Assembly (NCBI GenBank): GCA_009739215.1
Contig: VSJF01000002.1
Coordinates: 248,001 to 312,000, forward strand
DNA: 64,000 bases
Reading direction: 5' to 3'
Source: Floccularia luteovirens
Lineage: Eukaryota > Basidiomycota > Agaricomycetes > Agaricales > Squamanitaceae
The notes below the pieces were generated by a model, which had not been told where the DNA came from, did no database searches, and saw only the letters and a program-made list of their open reading frames with translations. Shown here piece after piece: positions 1 to 10,912 of the stretch (the first letter of the stretch is position 1; each line of letters begins with the position of its first letter). The position numbers and the translations under genes were made by a program.

Positions 1-2
1 AT

Positions 3-866
3 ACTTGGGTTCGTTGGGTTGAATTCTCTCGAGATGGTTCGAAGCTTGTTAGTTGCTCTAATGATAAAGTCATCACATGGAAATCGGACACTGGTTACAT
101 TATCGGAAAACAACGAATCTCTCCATCTTGTGCTCGTGCGACATTCTCACCTGACGGACAACAAGTAGCAATGACGACGTCATACGAAGAAATCAAGATC
201 TTCGATTTCAAACTCGAAAATCAAATTGCCGTGCTCAATCGTGATAAAAACGATGTCCAACAAATTGCGTGGTCGCCCGACGGGTCAAAGTTGGCCTCTT
301 CATCATTTAAAGAGACACTGCTCTGGGATGCAAGGCAGAAGTCCCTAATTGCTGTTCTGGATGCAAAATGTGGTTCAATCAAGTCTCTAAGATTTACTGC
401 CAATCAACTTTCTCTTGTTACGGCAGTGTATGGCGGAACCCTTCTTCACACATGGGACATCAATACACCAAATCATCGAATCACAAAACTCATCACTCGT
501 CAGAAAGTTTTGAGCACAGATGTATGTTTGGATCTCGGACGAGTCGTAGCTGGGACAGAGGGTGGTGACATTTTCATGTGGGACATCGAGTCCCTTCAGA
601 CACTTTCCCCCGAAGACATTAACAATCTACCTAACATATCTTCTGCTCATACTCCTACTATCACATTCCACGAGCCCTTCAATCCGCTTCGATTAGCGCA
701 TCACGTCAATCCCGACGGTTGGCTGTGCACACGGGATGGGCAGAAGATTTTTTGGGTTTCGAAACGCAAGCCATTGTATAACATCAGGCACTCTACTAGG
801 AAATTGGAGTTTTTGGACCACAAGGGCAAGATCGGATTGGTTATAGAGTCTTCTTCGAATGAGTAA
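3..866 (+). CDS. WD40-repeat protein, 3' end (5' end outside window)
   Basis: The frame is open from the left edge to a TAA at 864-866, so only the C-terminal 287 residues are visible; the first ATG inside the window (171) is internal. The product shows repeated WD40 blades: 'FSRDGSKLVSCSNDKVITW', 'FSPDGQQVAM', 'WSPDGSKLASSSF..TLLWD', 'GTEGGDIFMWD'. Repeats of this kind form beta-propellers that act as protein-interaction scaffolds. In agarics such tails often belong to NACHT-WD40 (NLR-like) proteins, but the N-terminus is not visible, so that is only a possibility. The last ~70 residues depart from the repeat pattern. Their DNA is found again, decayed, upstream of both FunK1 copies (9773-9973 and 38479-38682). 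Family call is firm; exact function unknown. Confidence 0.85.
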   Translation, partial: TWVRWVEFSRDGSKLVSCSNDKVITWKSDTGYIIGKQRISPSCARATFSPDGQQVAMTTSYEEIKIFDFKLENQIAVLNRDKNDVQQIAWSPDGSKLASSSFKETLLWDARQKSLIAVLDAKCGSIKSLRFTANQLSLVTAVYGGTLLHTWDINTPNHRITKLITRQKVLSTDVCLDLGRVVAGTEGGDIFMWDIESLQTLSPEDINNLPNISSAHTPTITFHEPFNPLRLAHHVNPDGWLCTRDGQKIFWVSKRKPLYNIRHSTRKLEFLDHKGKIGLVIESSSNE

Positions 867-1102
867 CTGTGTATCTACACCTAAATTGCCTGATGTATTC
901 ATGTTATCTGTACACACTATTACCTGCATAATTTTCTCATTAGAAGCATTCTATGAGTGCGCATAGAATGTGATAATTTCGAAATTCCTTAATTAGAAAT
1001 ATTCCGTTAAAACCGAGGGTTGGTAGTCGACGACGAGACTATGGCCGACTTTAGTCTTTTGGCATCCGACTATTCCGACTTAGTCTACGACTGGCACAAC
1101 AC

Positions 1103-2531
1103 TGTCTATACCTCTATGGAGATGTCGGGACAGGCAAGACTACGCTCATGGATCTGATTCACCAGACACTTACCCCGTCTCTCACTCGTAAACGCCGCAT
1201 CCACTTCCACGCCTTCATGAATGATGTTCACAAGTGTGTCCATGCTGCAAAGATAGCCATGGGCATCAATGGTGGCGATCCCATACTACCTGTAGCGCGT
1301 GACTTAGCCAATCAGGCGTCTGTGCTTTGTTTCGGTGAATTTCAGGTCACATAATTTCACATATATCCTTACACATAGTCATCCTCATATATTTTATAGG
1401 TAACAGACATCGCAGATGCTATAATTGTTAGAAGGTTATTATAGTCGCTTCTTAATTATAGCCTTGTTTGTGTAATGACATCCAAGTCAAGTCAGTTATT
1501 CAGTTCTATTCTTTCCATTGGGCTCACCTCTTTTGATAGTCATCACCCAGATGACTTGTACAAGAATGCAATACAGAGGTTGAGTTTTGTTCCAGCAATT
1601 GAGTTGCTCAAAACACGATTCGACGTGACTGGTCTCGATTCAGGAACTGGTGTGTCATTTTTTCCCATTATAATAATTTATTAATATCTCTTTATCTTAT
1701 TACTTGAACCTCCCGCTAGATTACCGTCGCATTCCTCGTGCCCTATTTCACGTTTATTATCACCATCTTGTTCCAGAGATAACCAAGAAATAGAGAAGAT
1801 ATTCAAGTCTTTGACTTCTCAGGATCCAACAGACCCTACCGATACTCAACCGTAAAATCACTATGTGGGGTCGCCAACTAAGTATTCCTGAAAGCACCAG
1901 CACAATTGCGAAGTTCAAGTTTGAAGGTTTTTGTGGTCAACGTTTCAACCTTTAAGTGCCGCCGATTATCTGGAGGTAACGAAAACTTTTAGTACAGTGT
2001 TTCTTTTGGACGTGCCGAAGATGGATCTGGGTCAGAAAGATCTTGTTAGTACCACCAGTTTTTAGAAATTACGATCATATCTCATCTACTAATCTAGACT
2101 AGAAGATTTACCACGTTTATCGATGTACGTTGCCTTCATTTCGGCTTCTTGATTCTTTTTCACTTTATCTCGTCAATTAGCTTGTCATGAGAGCAAGGTA
2201 TTTTTACCACTGACCTTTTTGTTGTTCCCTTAGTTTACAACCCTGCACAGACAAAGCTTTTTGTTACCTTAGAGGCACCCGTTTTCAAGATGGTCTCCGA
2301 TGAACCGTCAGGCTCAGGCCCGAATGCTATCTGTGATTATATATGTAGCGTCATGGATAATCTTGTGAGTGTCTCTTTAACACATGACCTTCAACTTACA
2401 TCTCATAACAAGGGGCTCTCTATATTGAAGTCGTTAATAATAGTTTTATTTTTACTGGAGAAGAAGAGTTGTTTGTCTTCGCTCGTGCATGTTCACGTCT
2501 TGTGCAGATGGGGAATAAGGAGTGAGCGGAA
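1103..2531 (+). pseudogene. AFG1/LACE1-like mitochondrial AAA ATPase pseudogene
   Basis: Successive frames give the AFG1 family in order: Walker A 'GDVGTGKTT' (1118-1144), 'RIHFHAFMNDVHK', 'GGDPILPVARDLA', then 'VLCFGEFQ' and, after an apparent intron, 'VTDIADAIIVRRLL' (about 1400), 'DDLYKNAIQRLSFVPAIELL', 'DYRRIPRALFHVYYH', 'WGRQLSIPESTST', 'VFLLDVPKMDLGQKD', 'TKLFVTLEAPVF', and 'EEELFVFARACSRLVQMG' near 2520. AFG1 proteins are inner-membrane-associated mitochondrial ATPases involved in protein quality control. This copy is dead: the region before Walker A is missing, the Walker B aspartate is glycine (CFGEF for CFDEF), and in-frame stops occur (e.g. after 'ITKK', in 'QRFNL*', after 'GNKE'). 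The intron positions suggest decay of a genomic copy and not a processed retrocopy. Confidence 0.85.
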
Positions 2532-2850
2532 ACTGCTGGACAAAATTAGAGCAGAGACCTTATACCAATCTAGAGCTGATCTACTTTTAATTACTAACAC
2601 CGACTTAAATAGAGCATTCACAGTACTTGCATACCCTTCAGAACATTTAAATCACATGTAGTTTTGATTGAGTTAATAATTTGCCTTGTATTTTGTTTTC
2701 ACTTTGACTCAGAACGGTTGAGTTAGAAATAACAGTGTTATGTTCATTTCATAAAGAATCAATTGATTGTGGTACATGTAATTCTCGAAAATAATACTTG
2801 GGATGTTGACAAAATCCCACGAGATATTCCAAGCAGCATCAATAAATAAT

Positions 2851-3323
2851 TTACAAGTTGATGTTGACCGGGTTGCATCCAACAGCGATGATACCATCTG
2901 AATTGTAATCAGCGTTAGTGATGAAGATATTAACATAAACAAAAGTCCAGCGAAGGCTGCGTTTGACTGACTGAAGCTAGCGTCCTGGCAGCAGACGGTT
3001 TGAGAATTGCTAGGGATGAAAGTCAGGGTAAAACATACAACTCAGTTTTGTTATTATTAAACTTACCAGGAGGTACCCGAGAGGAGGATGGGGCTGCAGG
3101 TAATACCGATAGCGACGGTGAGATCTTGGATGACAACACCCAACAACCCCAAGAGCTTAGAGGCAGTGGCATCGCTGGCTGGCACTACACTGTCACAGCA
3201 TTGAATTGAGCCGGTACTACCGGTGCACTGGCTTGCAGGCACAGTGTTGGAGGTAGCAGGAGTGGCGACCGCAAGGGTAGAGAGCGCGAAAAGAGCACTA
3301 AGAGAGGCGAGTTTGAATTGCAT
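2851..3323 (-). CDS. Class I hydrophobin
   Basis: Join complement(2851..2897, 2972..3009, 3067..3323), 113 aa. Secreted amphipathic protein that self-assembles at air-water interfaces and coats hyphae, spores and fruit bodies. Residues 1-20 are a signal peptide ending 'LAVA|TPA'. All eight hydrophobin cysteines are present in the C-CC-C-C-CC-C order: QC, IQCC, GITC, GTSC, VCC, VGC. Both introns start GT and end AG and split codons so that Cys5 (TG|C) and Asn in 'SFNGIIAVGC' (A|AT) are rebuilt exactly, which fixes the model. The protein ends 'NPVNINL'. A TATA-like box lies about 65-70 bp upstream of the ATG. A paralog with identical exon sizes for exons 2 and 3 (38 and 47 nt) lies 0.9 kb upstream in the same orientation, so these are tandem duplicates. 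Confidence 0.93.
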
Positions 3324-3386
3324 AATGAGATTGGATGCTTTGTTCGAATGATTTCTGAACGATGCCTTTTAGTTGCATTTCAGGCG

Positions 3387-3397
3387 GGTTTTTATAC
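3387..3397 (-). promoter_or_regulatory. TATA box of hydrophobin 1
   Basis: On the minus strand the sequence reads GGTATAAAAAC, about 65-70 bp before the start codon at 3323. The second hydrophobin has a TATA box at a similar distance, which supports the call. Confidence 0.6.
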
Positions 3398-4246
3398 CTC
3401 CTCGTCTCTATCTCTCTTTGGGGTTATAGCACCCAACAATTTGGCGAGGATATCAGACATCATAGGACCCATGTCGAAGTGGAGCGGAACCATTATGAAC
3501 AGAGGAATAGCGGTGGAAGTGCTGCTGTAAGCGATACAAAAACATTGTTCTTAGTACCTTGACGATGATTTTAAATGCATAATGACTTGCGCATCAAATA
3601 GAACCGTGGAGCCAATGTCATTGGTTGTATGTCTGTGACATCGGAATTGAGTTAATTTTTTGATCGCCAGTTATTGACCGATATCATTGGCCTGTGGCTT
3701 GCTTCTATGGACACATGATGACACGGATGTCAAAAGACAGGAAATTATATCACAAATATGAAAACCATGTGGCCGGACTTGGCTACTTGGCTGGGGCCGG
3801 GGACTTACTGAATACATAAGAAGCAATCTCTTAATAAAAGAAGGAAGCCCTCCGATCGAAATCAAACCGCAGTTCATATCAAACCTTTGTAGTACAACCC
3901 CTTGGCAACAACAACAACAGACTCCCAACCGTCTTGCAGTTTCCTGCACAGCTGAGAAACCTCTGATGGCAGATATTTGTTTCAAAATTTACAGAATTTT
4001 TATATTTATTTGGCATAAAGCTGTACAACCAGCCACTTCCAACTCAACTTTCAGAATTGTATTCTAAAATTAGAACATTTTTTGCCTTTTTCAATTTTTG
4101 TTAACGAGTACGAGATCTTGGTCGCCATCATTTACATAAGAAAGACGGTTATTCATTCAAACAAAAGTATTCAACAATGTCTATTATGGTAACCTAATTT
4201 CTGATGCTCCTCAGGATTCCATAATTATCGGGTGGATTGACACCGC
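3398..4246. other. Intergenic region between the two hydrophobins
   Basis: No gene recognised. The open frame at 3671-3985 on the minus strand has no family features. The stretch probably holds the upstream control region of hydrophobin 1 and the 3' flank of hydrophobin 2. Confidence 0.5.
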
Positions 4247-4694
4247 CTACAAGTTGATGTTGATCGGGTTACATCCAACGGCAATGACGCCATCTGTAAA
4301 AGTCGTCAGATTCTGTGTCACACTTGACAAAGCAAAATTAAAGCTTATGGGTGCTTACTGAAGGAAGCGTCGTCGCAGCATACAGTCTGGGCAGAGCTGT
4401 TGAGCGTAGGTTAGAAACAATTTCACTGGCACATAATTTTGGCATTTACCAAGAGGTGCCGCCAGCAACAATGGGGCTGCAGGTGATACCAACCAAGACG
4501 TCAAGGTCTTGGAGGACGACACCTAAAAGACCAAGAAGAGTGGTGACCGCTGCATCCTTAGCGGACTCCACACTGTTGCAGCATTGCAAGCTGCCAGTGG
4601 TGCAACCAGTCGTCGGATCGTTGCGACGAGCTGGAGTGGCAACCGCAAGGGTAGCAAGAGCAAGAGTAGTAAGAGCGGAGAGGTTGAATTGCAT
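4247..4694 (-). CDS. Class I hydrophobin (tandem paralog)
   Basis: Join complement(4247..4293, 4359..4396, 4450..4694), 109 aa. Signal peptide '[19 protein letters not shown]' then mature protein. Cysteines follow the class I order: TGC, LQCC, GITC, TSC, VCC, VGC, all eight present. Exon junctions rebuild Cys5 (TG|C) and the Asn of 'NGVIAVGC' (A|AT), exactly as in the neighbour at 2851-3323; exon 2 is 38 nt and exon 3 is 47 nt in both genes. The C-terminus 'NPININL' is nearly the same as the paralog's. Role: surface-active coat protein of aerial structures. Divergence is greatest between the signal peptide and the first cysteine (an insert with RRN here), as is usual between hydrophobin paralogs. 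Confidence 0.93.
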
Positions 4695-4760
4695 GTTTCT
4701 TATGGTATGTGATGCTAAAGAACTGTGAATGTCCTGTTGAAAATTGAAAGAAAGTATGCC

Positions 4761-4770
4761 TCTTTTATAG
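4761..4770 (-). promoter_or_regulatory. TATA box of hydrophobin 2
   Basis: Minus-strand CTATAAAAGA about 67-76 bp upstream of the ATG at 4694, a close match to the TATA box consensus at the same distance as in hydrophobin 1. Confidence 0.65.
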
Positions 4771-6998
4771 CTTTTTTGAGGGTACGCCGTCTCTGTTCAT
4801 CTCCAAGTGGAAACTAACAAACGACAAGAAAAGGAGTTGAACGCATGGGTCTTCTCCCACAACGAAAACAAAAGCAACCAATATCAAACGGGGTTTTTGG
4901 ACAAGGATGGCAAGTGGAGCAAGCTATGGATGTTTGCAAGAGTTGTAAGAACGTCACGTTGCGCGGAAGACTCGGATTTAGTTTTCAATGAATGGGTCCA
5001 ATGTATTACAACAACGGAGATTGGCCGAAGGACCTTCAAAAGGAATGTGAATCTCACTCCGTGTCCAAGAACATCAAACACATACATAAATTGATCGTGG
5101 AGCTAGAGTTAACATAATGACCGGTCGACCACACATTTTTCACCGTCGAGACGGGGAACCGGATTGGCTGGTTTATGAAAAAGTACAGCGTCTGTCCCAC
5201 ACAAGGCTCTACTATCTGTTAGACTCTACGCTGAAGCTGTCCTGTCAATGCGCTGAGGAAGATAAGGGTGTGCGCGTGTCTTCATGACAGTCGTGGGTGC
5301 TCCTATACCAGTCGTTTGTACATTTTGAATGCTCTGACGTCAATTCTTCTTTTCGTTGATCATCAATGCCGATTTACCTGCGACGCATAGATCCTTTAGG
5401 CCGAGGCATTTGACCTAGGTAATGCCTCATTCTTCTGACTGCGCGTGGTGGGCCTATTGAATGTCGATGCTGGAAGATTGGTATGAGAATATTCCGTTGG
5501 ACATAGGTTACACGCATGACACATGTCATTCCATCTAATCACCTAAACGGAGGGACGAACATCAGTTTATCAAAACTTTTTCCCAGAGAATGTGATCGCA
5601 TGCCTGCGAATATGACAGAGATGACAGGTGGAATCACTCCTATGATGCACTGCAGACAACATAAGACAACATAGGAAAACTCACATCGAGGAATTACAAA
5701 GTTCAACGGAAGCTATACCAAGGAGTGGTTTTTATCGGATGTCCGCACTCAAGTTACTAAGAGTAGAGAACAGCGGTCTCGATTGTCTCCCTGGATAGAA
5801 AATTTTGGGGAGACACTTCCTTCCCGCCTGTGGATGGTATCAAATCAACTCTTTGACGAAATCAGATTTTAAACTGGTGGGTATGCTAAAATATGAGCAA
5901 GTCAGAAACAGACTTTTCATTTCGGAATCATCGGAATTAAAAACCTTGCGTTGCCAGAATGGAAATGTTCTGATACGACATTAAAACCTGCAGGCAGAAC
6001 TACGTTATGAACATGATCCCCTAACAAGCTATCGTTGTATCACTGCGTGTACAGGTAATTGCAGTTCTGAGGGAAGGCCTACAATGAATTGGACACGGCA
6101 TTATTTTTCCTAAGGCAGTGAGAAGAAACATACGTTATGTTGTCATATGCTCGTTTCTCATCAGTTACATCTGTCGAACGTAGGTTTCTTACTTGAACAA
6201 TCCTCTCTTGTCGTTCGGGAAATAAATCTGACATATGTTTTTGTTGTTCATTTAACGGGATCCACTTTGCAAAAGGCTTCGAATGAGGTAGTTATGACGA
6301 ATGTCATCGACACCCTGTTATCGTTGACCTTCCATATTACCGATCGGACCACAGAAGGAAAGCTCTATCGCCATTTCTGCACTTTCTACCCCGTTTTCTT
6401 CAATAGAGATGCCCATAATGCTGAAAAGCTGTTTACATCGAAGCCAAGAGCTCCACAGCACTGAATCTCGCCGTATTCCAGGGGCCAGGATCTGGGAAAC
6501 CATGCGTAGGAATGGTGCATGACATCCTACCGCAACTTCGAGACCATGATGCACATTCTCCCTGTTGAGGAACACGGCATTAGAATGCGCACTGCCAATT
6601 TCTTCTTCTCGCAACCCTTAGAGAACATGATCGGACAAATGAAAAAAATGATTGACAATGTACCTCTGAGGCAAGTCCTGCTCACACCTGTGCATTAGTG
6701 ACAAGTTCATTACCCTGTTGTGATCAGATTCTGCTGGATGTACGGGTTTTTACAATATAGAGCTTGTTGGATTAGGAAAAGTGGTTGTTGTGAAGGGAAG
6801 GCAGAGTGAGAGATTGTGCTTATGTCTTTCCAATACCCGAATCTCCAATGTTCCCTATGCCACACTTGGATTAGTACTTGGGTCTTCCGGGCTATGGATA
6901 TATGGATGTGGAAAGTGAAAGTTGTAGGTTAAATTTGATTAAGTTGTGCCGTGTTATTCAAGTTGCATATGCACTTTGTCTTGCAATACACACATATA
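4771..6998. other. 2.2 kb with no recognised gene
   Basis: Several open frames of 66-105 codons occur (e.g. 6147-6464 plus, 6318-6614 minus), but they overlap on opposite strands, lack introns with clean splice sites, and show no motif I recognise. The mixed composition suggests old decayed sequence plus the upstream region of hydrophobin 2. Confidence 0.4.
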
Positions 6999-7072
6999 TA
7001 TAGGCATGCATATGCTAATTTAGATTTTTCCAACAATAAGTGCTAACTTTGAGACAATAACTTGAATGTAGT

Positions 7073-9688
7073 CTACTGTTTATTTCCCTCTTCTACAGCA
7101 GTCCTATCGCGTATCCCAGATGAAGTAGAGGTTTTGGCAGATTTTATCTTGCTGATACGAGCACTACTCCGCGGCCTCTTCGACGACGATGAAACAGTTG
7201 TAGATGTTGACTGTACTGATACATCTATCTGCAATTCGGCGTTTCCTGAACCTTGGCTATGGGTATTCTGGCGTGGTATCTGTCTTTGCAACTCGGCCAT
7301 TACTTGTCTATTCGGAAATGGTAAAGCACAGTCATTTTCAGGCCAATTTTCCTGTTCCAGAGCATTCCCAAGAACATCAAGAAGCGCGTCATGCGTTACT
7401 GGAGTTCCAGCTTTATTCCATGCAGACTGCTGGGCGCCGAACATAGTATGGAGTTCTCGAATAAGTTGTGTGAGGGGTTTATTACCATTAATTTGTATAG
7501 GTGATGCGATTAACCAGCCACGTTTCTGGTTGCTGAGGATCTTTGTATTGATATGATCAAAAAGATCCTGTGAGGCATCACATCCAGCGTCATGATTTGT
7601 GTGTCGCAATACTATGTATATCAGTGTCCAGTAAAACGATTCCAGGTCGTGGTGAACCTCATGGGCTAGTTTTTCTAGAATACCAATTGCCATGAACGGA
7701 AGTGTTCCCTAAATCAATACATCAGCAATATCAAGAAGTATTTGTCGTTGGACCCATACCGTCATCTCTCTCGTATTAGTTTCTTCAAAGCCCTCAGACA
7801 CAGTGTTAAGTAGTTTACCATAGTCGAAGTCATGTAAGAACCCTCCAGCAACCATTTTCTCGAACGTCTCCAATAATAGAATATTACCAGGACTAATATC
7901 CCGGTGAAGTACACCACTGTCATATGCAATTTTATGACCTTCATGTATCGAACAAATCAATACATAGTGGCGCATTGGATGGTAGCACACGGACCTTCAA
8001 CAGCATCTCGTAAGGCCATGATCAGTTCCCGTGTTTGTCTGAAATTCGATAATGGTCGTCCAACCGGGTATATAAGGGTTCGCTCACGATGTCGCTCGTT
8101 CTTGTTCAATGATTTCTTCGTCTTATGTCCGTGACCCGGTCCTACCAACTCACCAAGATCCAGCGAGCCATAGCATCGCGCAAGTCCTCTGGACCCTCCC
8201 GCCGCCGACTCCTTGAACATTGCATAGTATTCTGATTCGGACCTCCTCGTGACTTCTCGCCACACGTCCTTGACTGCAAACACAACTCCTTCATATGCAC
8301 TGTAACACTTTGGATCGAGGATAGCACGAGTAACACGTGTAGCCCTAGAAAACAACCCAGATGATTCGTAAAGTGGGATACCAAATGTGAAGCACCACAT
8401 CCTCCCATCTAGATATAATACATGACGTATATTAGTCAAATAATTGAGCAGTCCAAAACACAAACACGAACCTATCCTTTTCCCTTCCTCCTCTTCCTCC
8501 TCCTCCTGATCCACTCCGCCTTCAACGAGAGCATCTGCGTCACCTCCACAGGGTCCTGCATCAGCGTCCCTCTTCTGGTTCAGTTCTGGCACCCCCATCG
8601 ACTCCCATACATTAATAAGCATCCATCGAGCTGTCGACCGTACCACTTGCAACTCGTTTCCACCCAGATGGGTGTATATTTTCGAAACTTCCTTCATCAT
8701 GCGCTCCATTTCCCAAATATTGGGGACCCTGATCGTAGGATCTAGTCCAAGGACTTTGGTGATTTCGCGTTGACTCTTCTTCCCATAATCACGAAGATCA
8801 ATATCATGGTATGGGGCTGGATTCACAAAGCGCCAGAAAAACTCTTCTACGAGTTGCCCATTCTCCTTGATGTCGAAAGCAGGAGATGATATTACACCTG
8901 CTCTATCGAACCGGAAAATGCGCATCCGACTACCGTAGACACCTATCACAAAAGAGAAGCAACTGGAGTGAGCCTGAAGGAGATTTCGACCGTTTTTTGC
9001 CAACTGAATTATTGTCCTCGCTGCATCTTTCCTTGCTACTCCATTCGGATCAATTGGGTCGTTTTTCGCCTTCGATTTCAATTCCAGGACAATATAGGTG
9101 TCTTTCCAGTTCCAAGGCCGCAGTTGCGAGTCTGCACCAGGACAGCCGCCTGTGATATCTGGTTTGGTAGAATGCTCTGTAGGGGAAAGGGAGGGAATGT
9201 CGTGGTGTCCGTGGTCACTGAATTCCATCCTGGACTGTTTTGGAAACCGTTTCATCATTTCATTAAGCGAGTTAGTCTAGCGGAAGTTAGTGATGTGCAG
9301 AGAGGTAATGATGAGATGACATACCAATCTTGGTGCCGTAACTAGCTCTTTTTCGTCGATGGCATCGCGGAAGAAGTCTTGTGAGAGAGGGTCTTTCTTC
9401 AGCGGCCTCTTCGATTGTTCCCTCATAAGCAAAGTGAGATTCTGTGAAGTCCCGGATCCAGTGAGGATTACTTGGGTCATTTTCCTGGGTGGGTTTTGAT
9501 TCATGGAAATGTAAGATTGAAGTTCCTGATTTGATTGACTTGGGGGTGTCATCATTAGTTGTAGCTGCTACACGAGCAGGAGTCTGAGGATCAGGCAAAG
9601 TACTTTGTAGTAGATGAGTGATATGCCGATACACAAGGAACATAGGCAGGACAATACCTTTGCATTGCTGTTGGAGTTGAAGAAACAT
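7073..9688 (-). pseudogene. FunK1 fungal-type protein kinase, copy 1, frameshifted
   Basis: Exons complement(7073..7708, 7760..7938, 7995..8408, 8472..9276, 9325..9688), matching copy 2 intron for intron (51, 56, 63 and 48 bp). FunK1 kinases are a large basidiomycete-specific kinase family of mostly unknown targets. Catalytic features are kept: 'HRDISPGN' loop, 'HDFDYG' in place of DFG, and 'HHDLESFYWTLIYI' in the C-lobe. The break: relative to copy 2, 38 bp are missing in exon 1 at about 9406 (the junction has a 2 bp CT match), which deletes the stretch starting 'FLDECVPAVNALR' and shifts the frame, so a full-length product cannot be made from the ATG at 9688. A shorter product from the exon 2 ATG (9258) is conceivable because the kinase core downstream is intact. 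A stretch of the last exon (about 7365-7595) differs strongly from copy 2. Confidence 0.85.
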
Positions 9689-9772
9689 GTTCTCAAGTGA
9701 CTTTGGCTATGTCACGCCTGCGCCACACAACACATTCTACACGCTCACACGCTCACTCAGCATTACTTTTAT

Positions 9773-9973
9773 ACTCCTACTATCACATCCCACGAGCTCT
9801 TCAATCCGCTTCGATTGGCGCACCACGTCAGTCATGACGGGCAGAACATTATCTGAGTTTCGAAACATAAACCACCTTACTATCAAGCGCTATACCGGGA
9901 AATGACAAAATTAGTAGAGTTTATAGACGACATGGGCAAGACTATATTAGTTATGGAGTCTTCGATTGATTAG
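9773..9973 (+). pseudogene. Remnant of a WD40-gene 3' end
   Basis: About 200 bp align to the last ~215 bp of the WD40 gene at 651-866: shared blocks include ACTCCTACTATCACAT, CTTCAATCCGCTTCGATT, GTTTCGAAAC, GGGCAAGA and TTATGGAGTCTTC (TTATAGAGTCTTC in the gene), ending at a stop in the same place (TAG for TAA). An internal deletion removes the 'TTGGCTGTGCACACGGGA' block. It lies about 85 bp upstream of the FunK1 start, on the opposite strand, and is present in both FunK1 copies. Confidence 0.8.
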
Positions 9974-10154
9974 TTGTGAATCTACGTCGAAGTGTCTTAC
10001 ATATCAGCACCTGCAACAAACTGTGACAGTTTCAGAGCAACTCTTGGCTCTATGTACTCTTCATCTCATGGCAGATCAAACAAATCAAGAGGTGAGATTG
10101 ATTACAGGAAATGAAGAAGGCAGATATATAGCTAGGTGTCCTGGGAATGCATAA

Positions 10155-10734
10155 TGTTATGACCTTATCCAGATACATGCTATCTCCCTGGACTTTAGAA
10201 TGCATGCACAACGCATTCCCGCCTCGTTTACTTGTTTCCCATACACGTTTTGTATCTGACTTGTGCCTTGCTTCTATTAACTCGTAGTGACTAGTATATG
10301 CTTCTAAATGACTGGTAGACACTTCAGTATAACTCCGCATTGACTTGTAGCTTACTGAGCAAGCATGCAATAGTTATTATTAGAAGTAGTGTACTTGTAT
10401 TTAAGTAGTGCAAAACTACAGTCAAGCCTCAGCTTGATCTTAGTTTCGAGTACCTCCTAATATGAGCAATTACTCTGTTATCTCAGTGACAACTAAGTGA
10501 CTCTCCCTCCCTTGTCTAGGACAGCAAGATCGTTGTAAATATGAAATGCCTGGCTGTCCCTACCTCTGTAACTGACCTCAGAGAGACCCCGACAGGTGGT
10601 TTGTAACCTGTGTGGTAGCATAACCTACCATTGCGCTAGGGAAACCTGACTAGCAAACTCCAACTATTCCCTAACCCAGACATACTTACGATGAGACCAG
10701 TAAATGACAACACCTAAACCCCAAAACGGTAACA
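10155..10734 (+). mobile_element. LTR, family A (gypsy LTR), at duplication boundary
   Basis: Begins TGTTATGACC and ends GTAACA, like other family A copies. It starts exactly where homology to the second FunK1 segment stops. The flanks (CATAA and CATGT) do not match, so there is no clear target-site duplication: the left side is the FunK1 duplication and the right side is copia gag. This suggests a recombined or truncated insertion. Confidence 0.8.
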
Positions 10735-10912
10735 CATGTGAGTGAGCCGTATTCTCACTTAGCTCATCTGCTGTTTTTGCATTTTTCTTCTCTTCTTGTT
10801 TACCCTTTCCTCTCCCACAACCATCTCTGGTGTGCTTCTTCCCCTGACTATCTTTAGAAGAGTCTTCTTTTTGTTTTTGAGTTTGGTCTTTATATTGGGG
10901 ATTCTGCATCTT

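Larger units (their letters stand above)
6999..10154. repeat. Segmental duplication, copy 1
   Basis: Nearly identical over its whole length to 35661-38863, same orientation. It contains a FunK1 kinase gene on the minus strand and a WD40 3'-end remnant on the plus strand. Homology starts at TATAGGCATG and stops at GATGCATAA (GAATGCATAA here), where an LTR begins at 10155. Main differences: a 38 bp deletion in exon 1 of this copy, two fewer acidic codons in exon 2, and a strongly diverged block within the last exon. Confidence 0.9.

Noticed and set aside
4807..5094. 95-codon plus-strand frame upstream of hydrophobin 2
   Set aside because: No family resemblance. It overlaps an opposite-strand frame of similar length and the promoter side of the hydrophobin.
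6318..6614. 98-codon minus-strand frame
   Set aside because: Overlaps a plus-strand frame of 105 codons; neither has recognisable domains or introns.
8422..9345. Plus-strand frames of 89-125 codons over the FunK1 gene
   Set aside because: Antisense shadows of the kinase exons; the same frames appear in copy 2 for the same reason.
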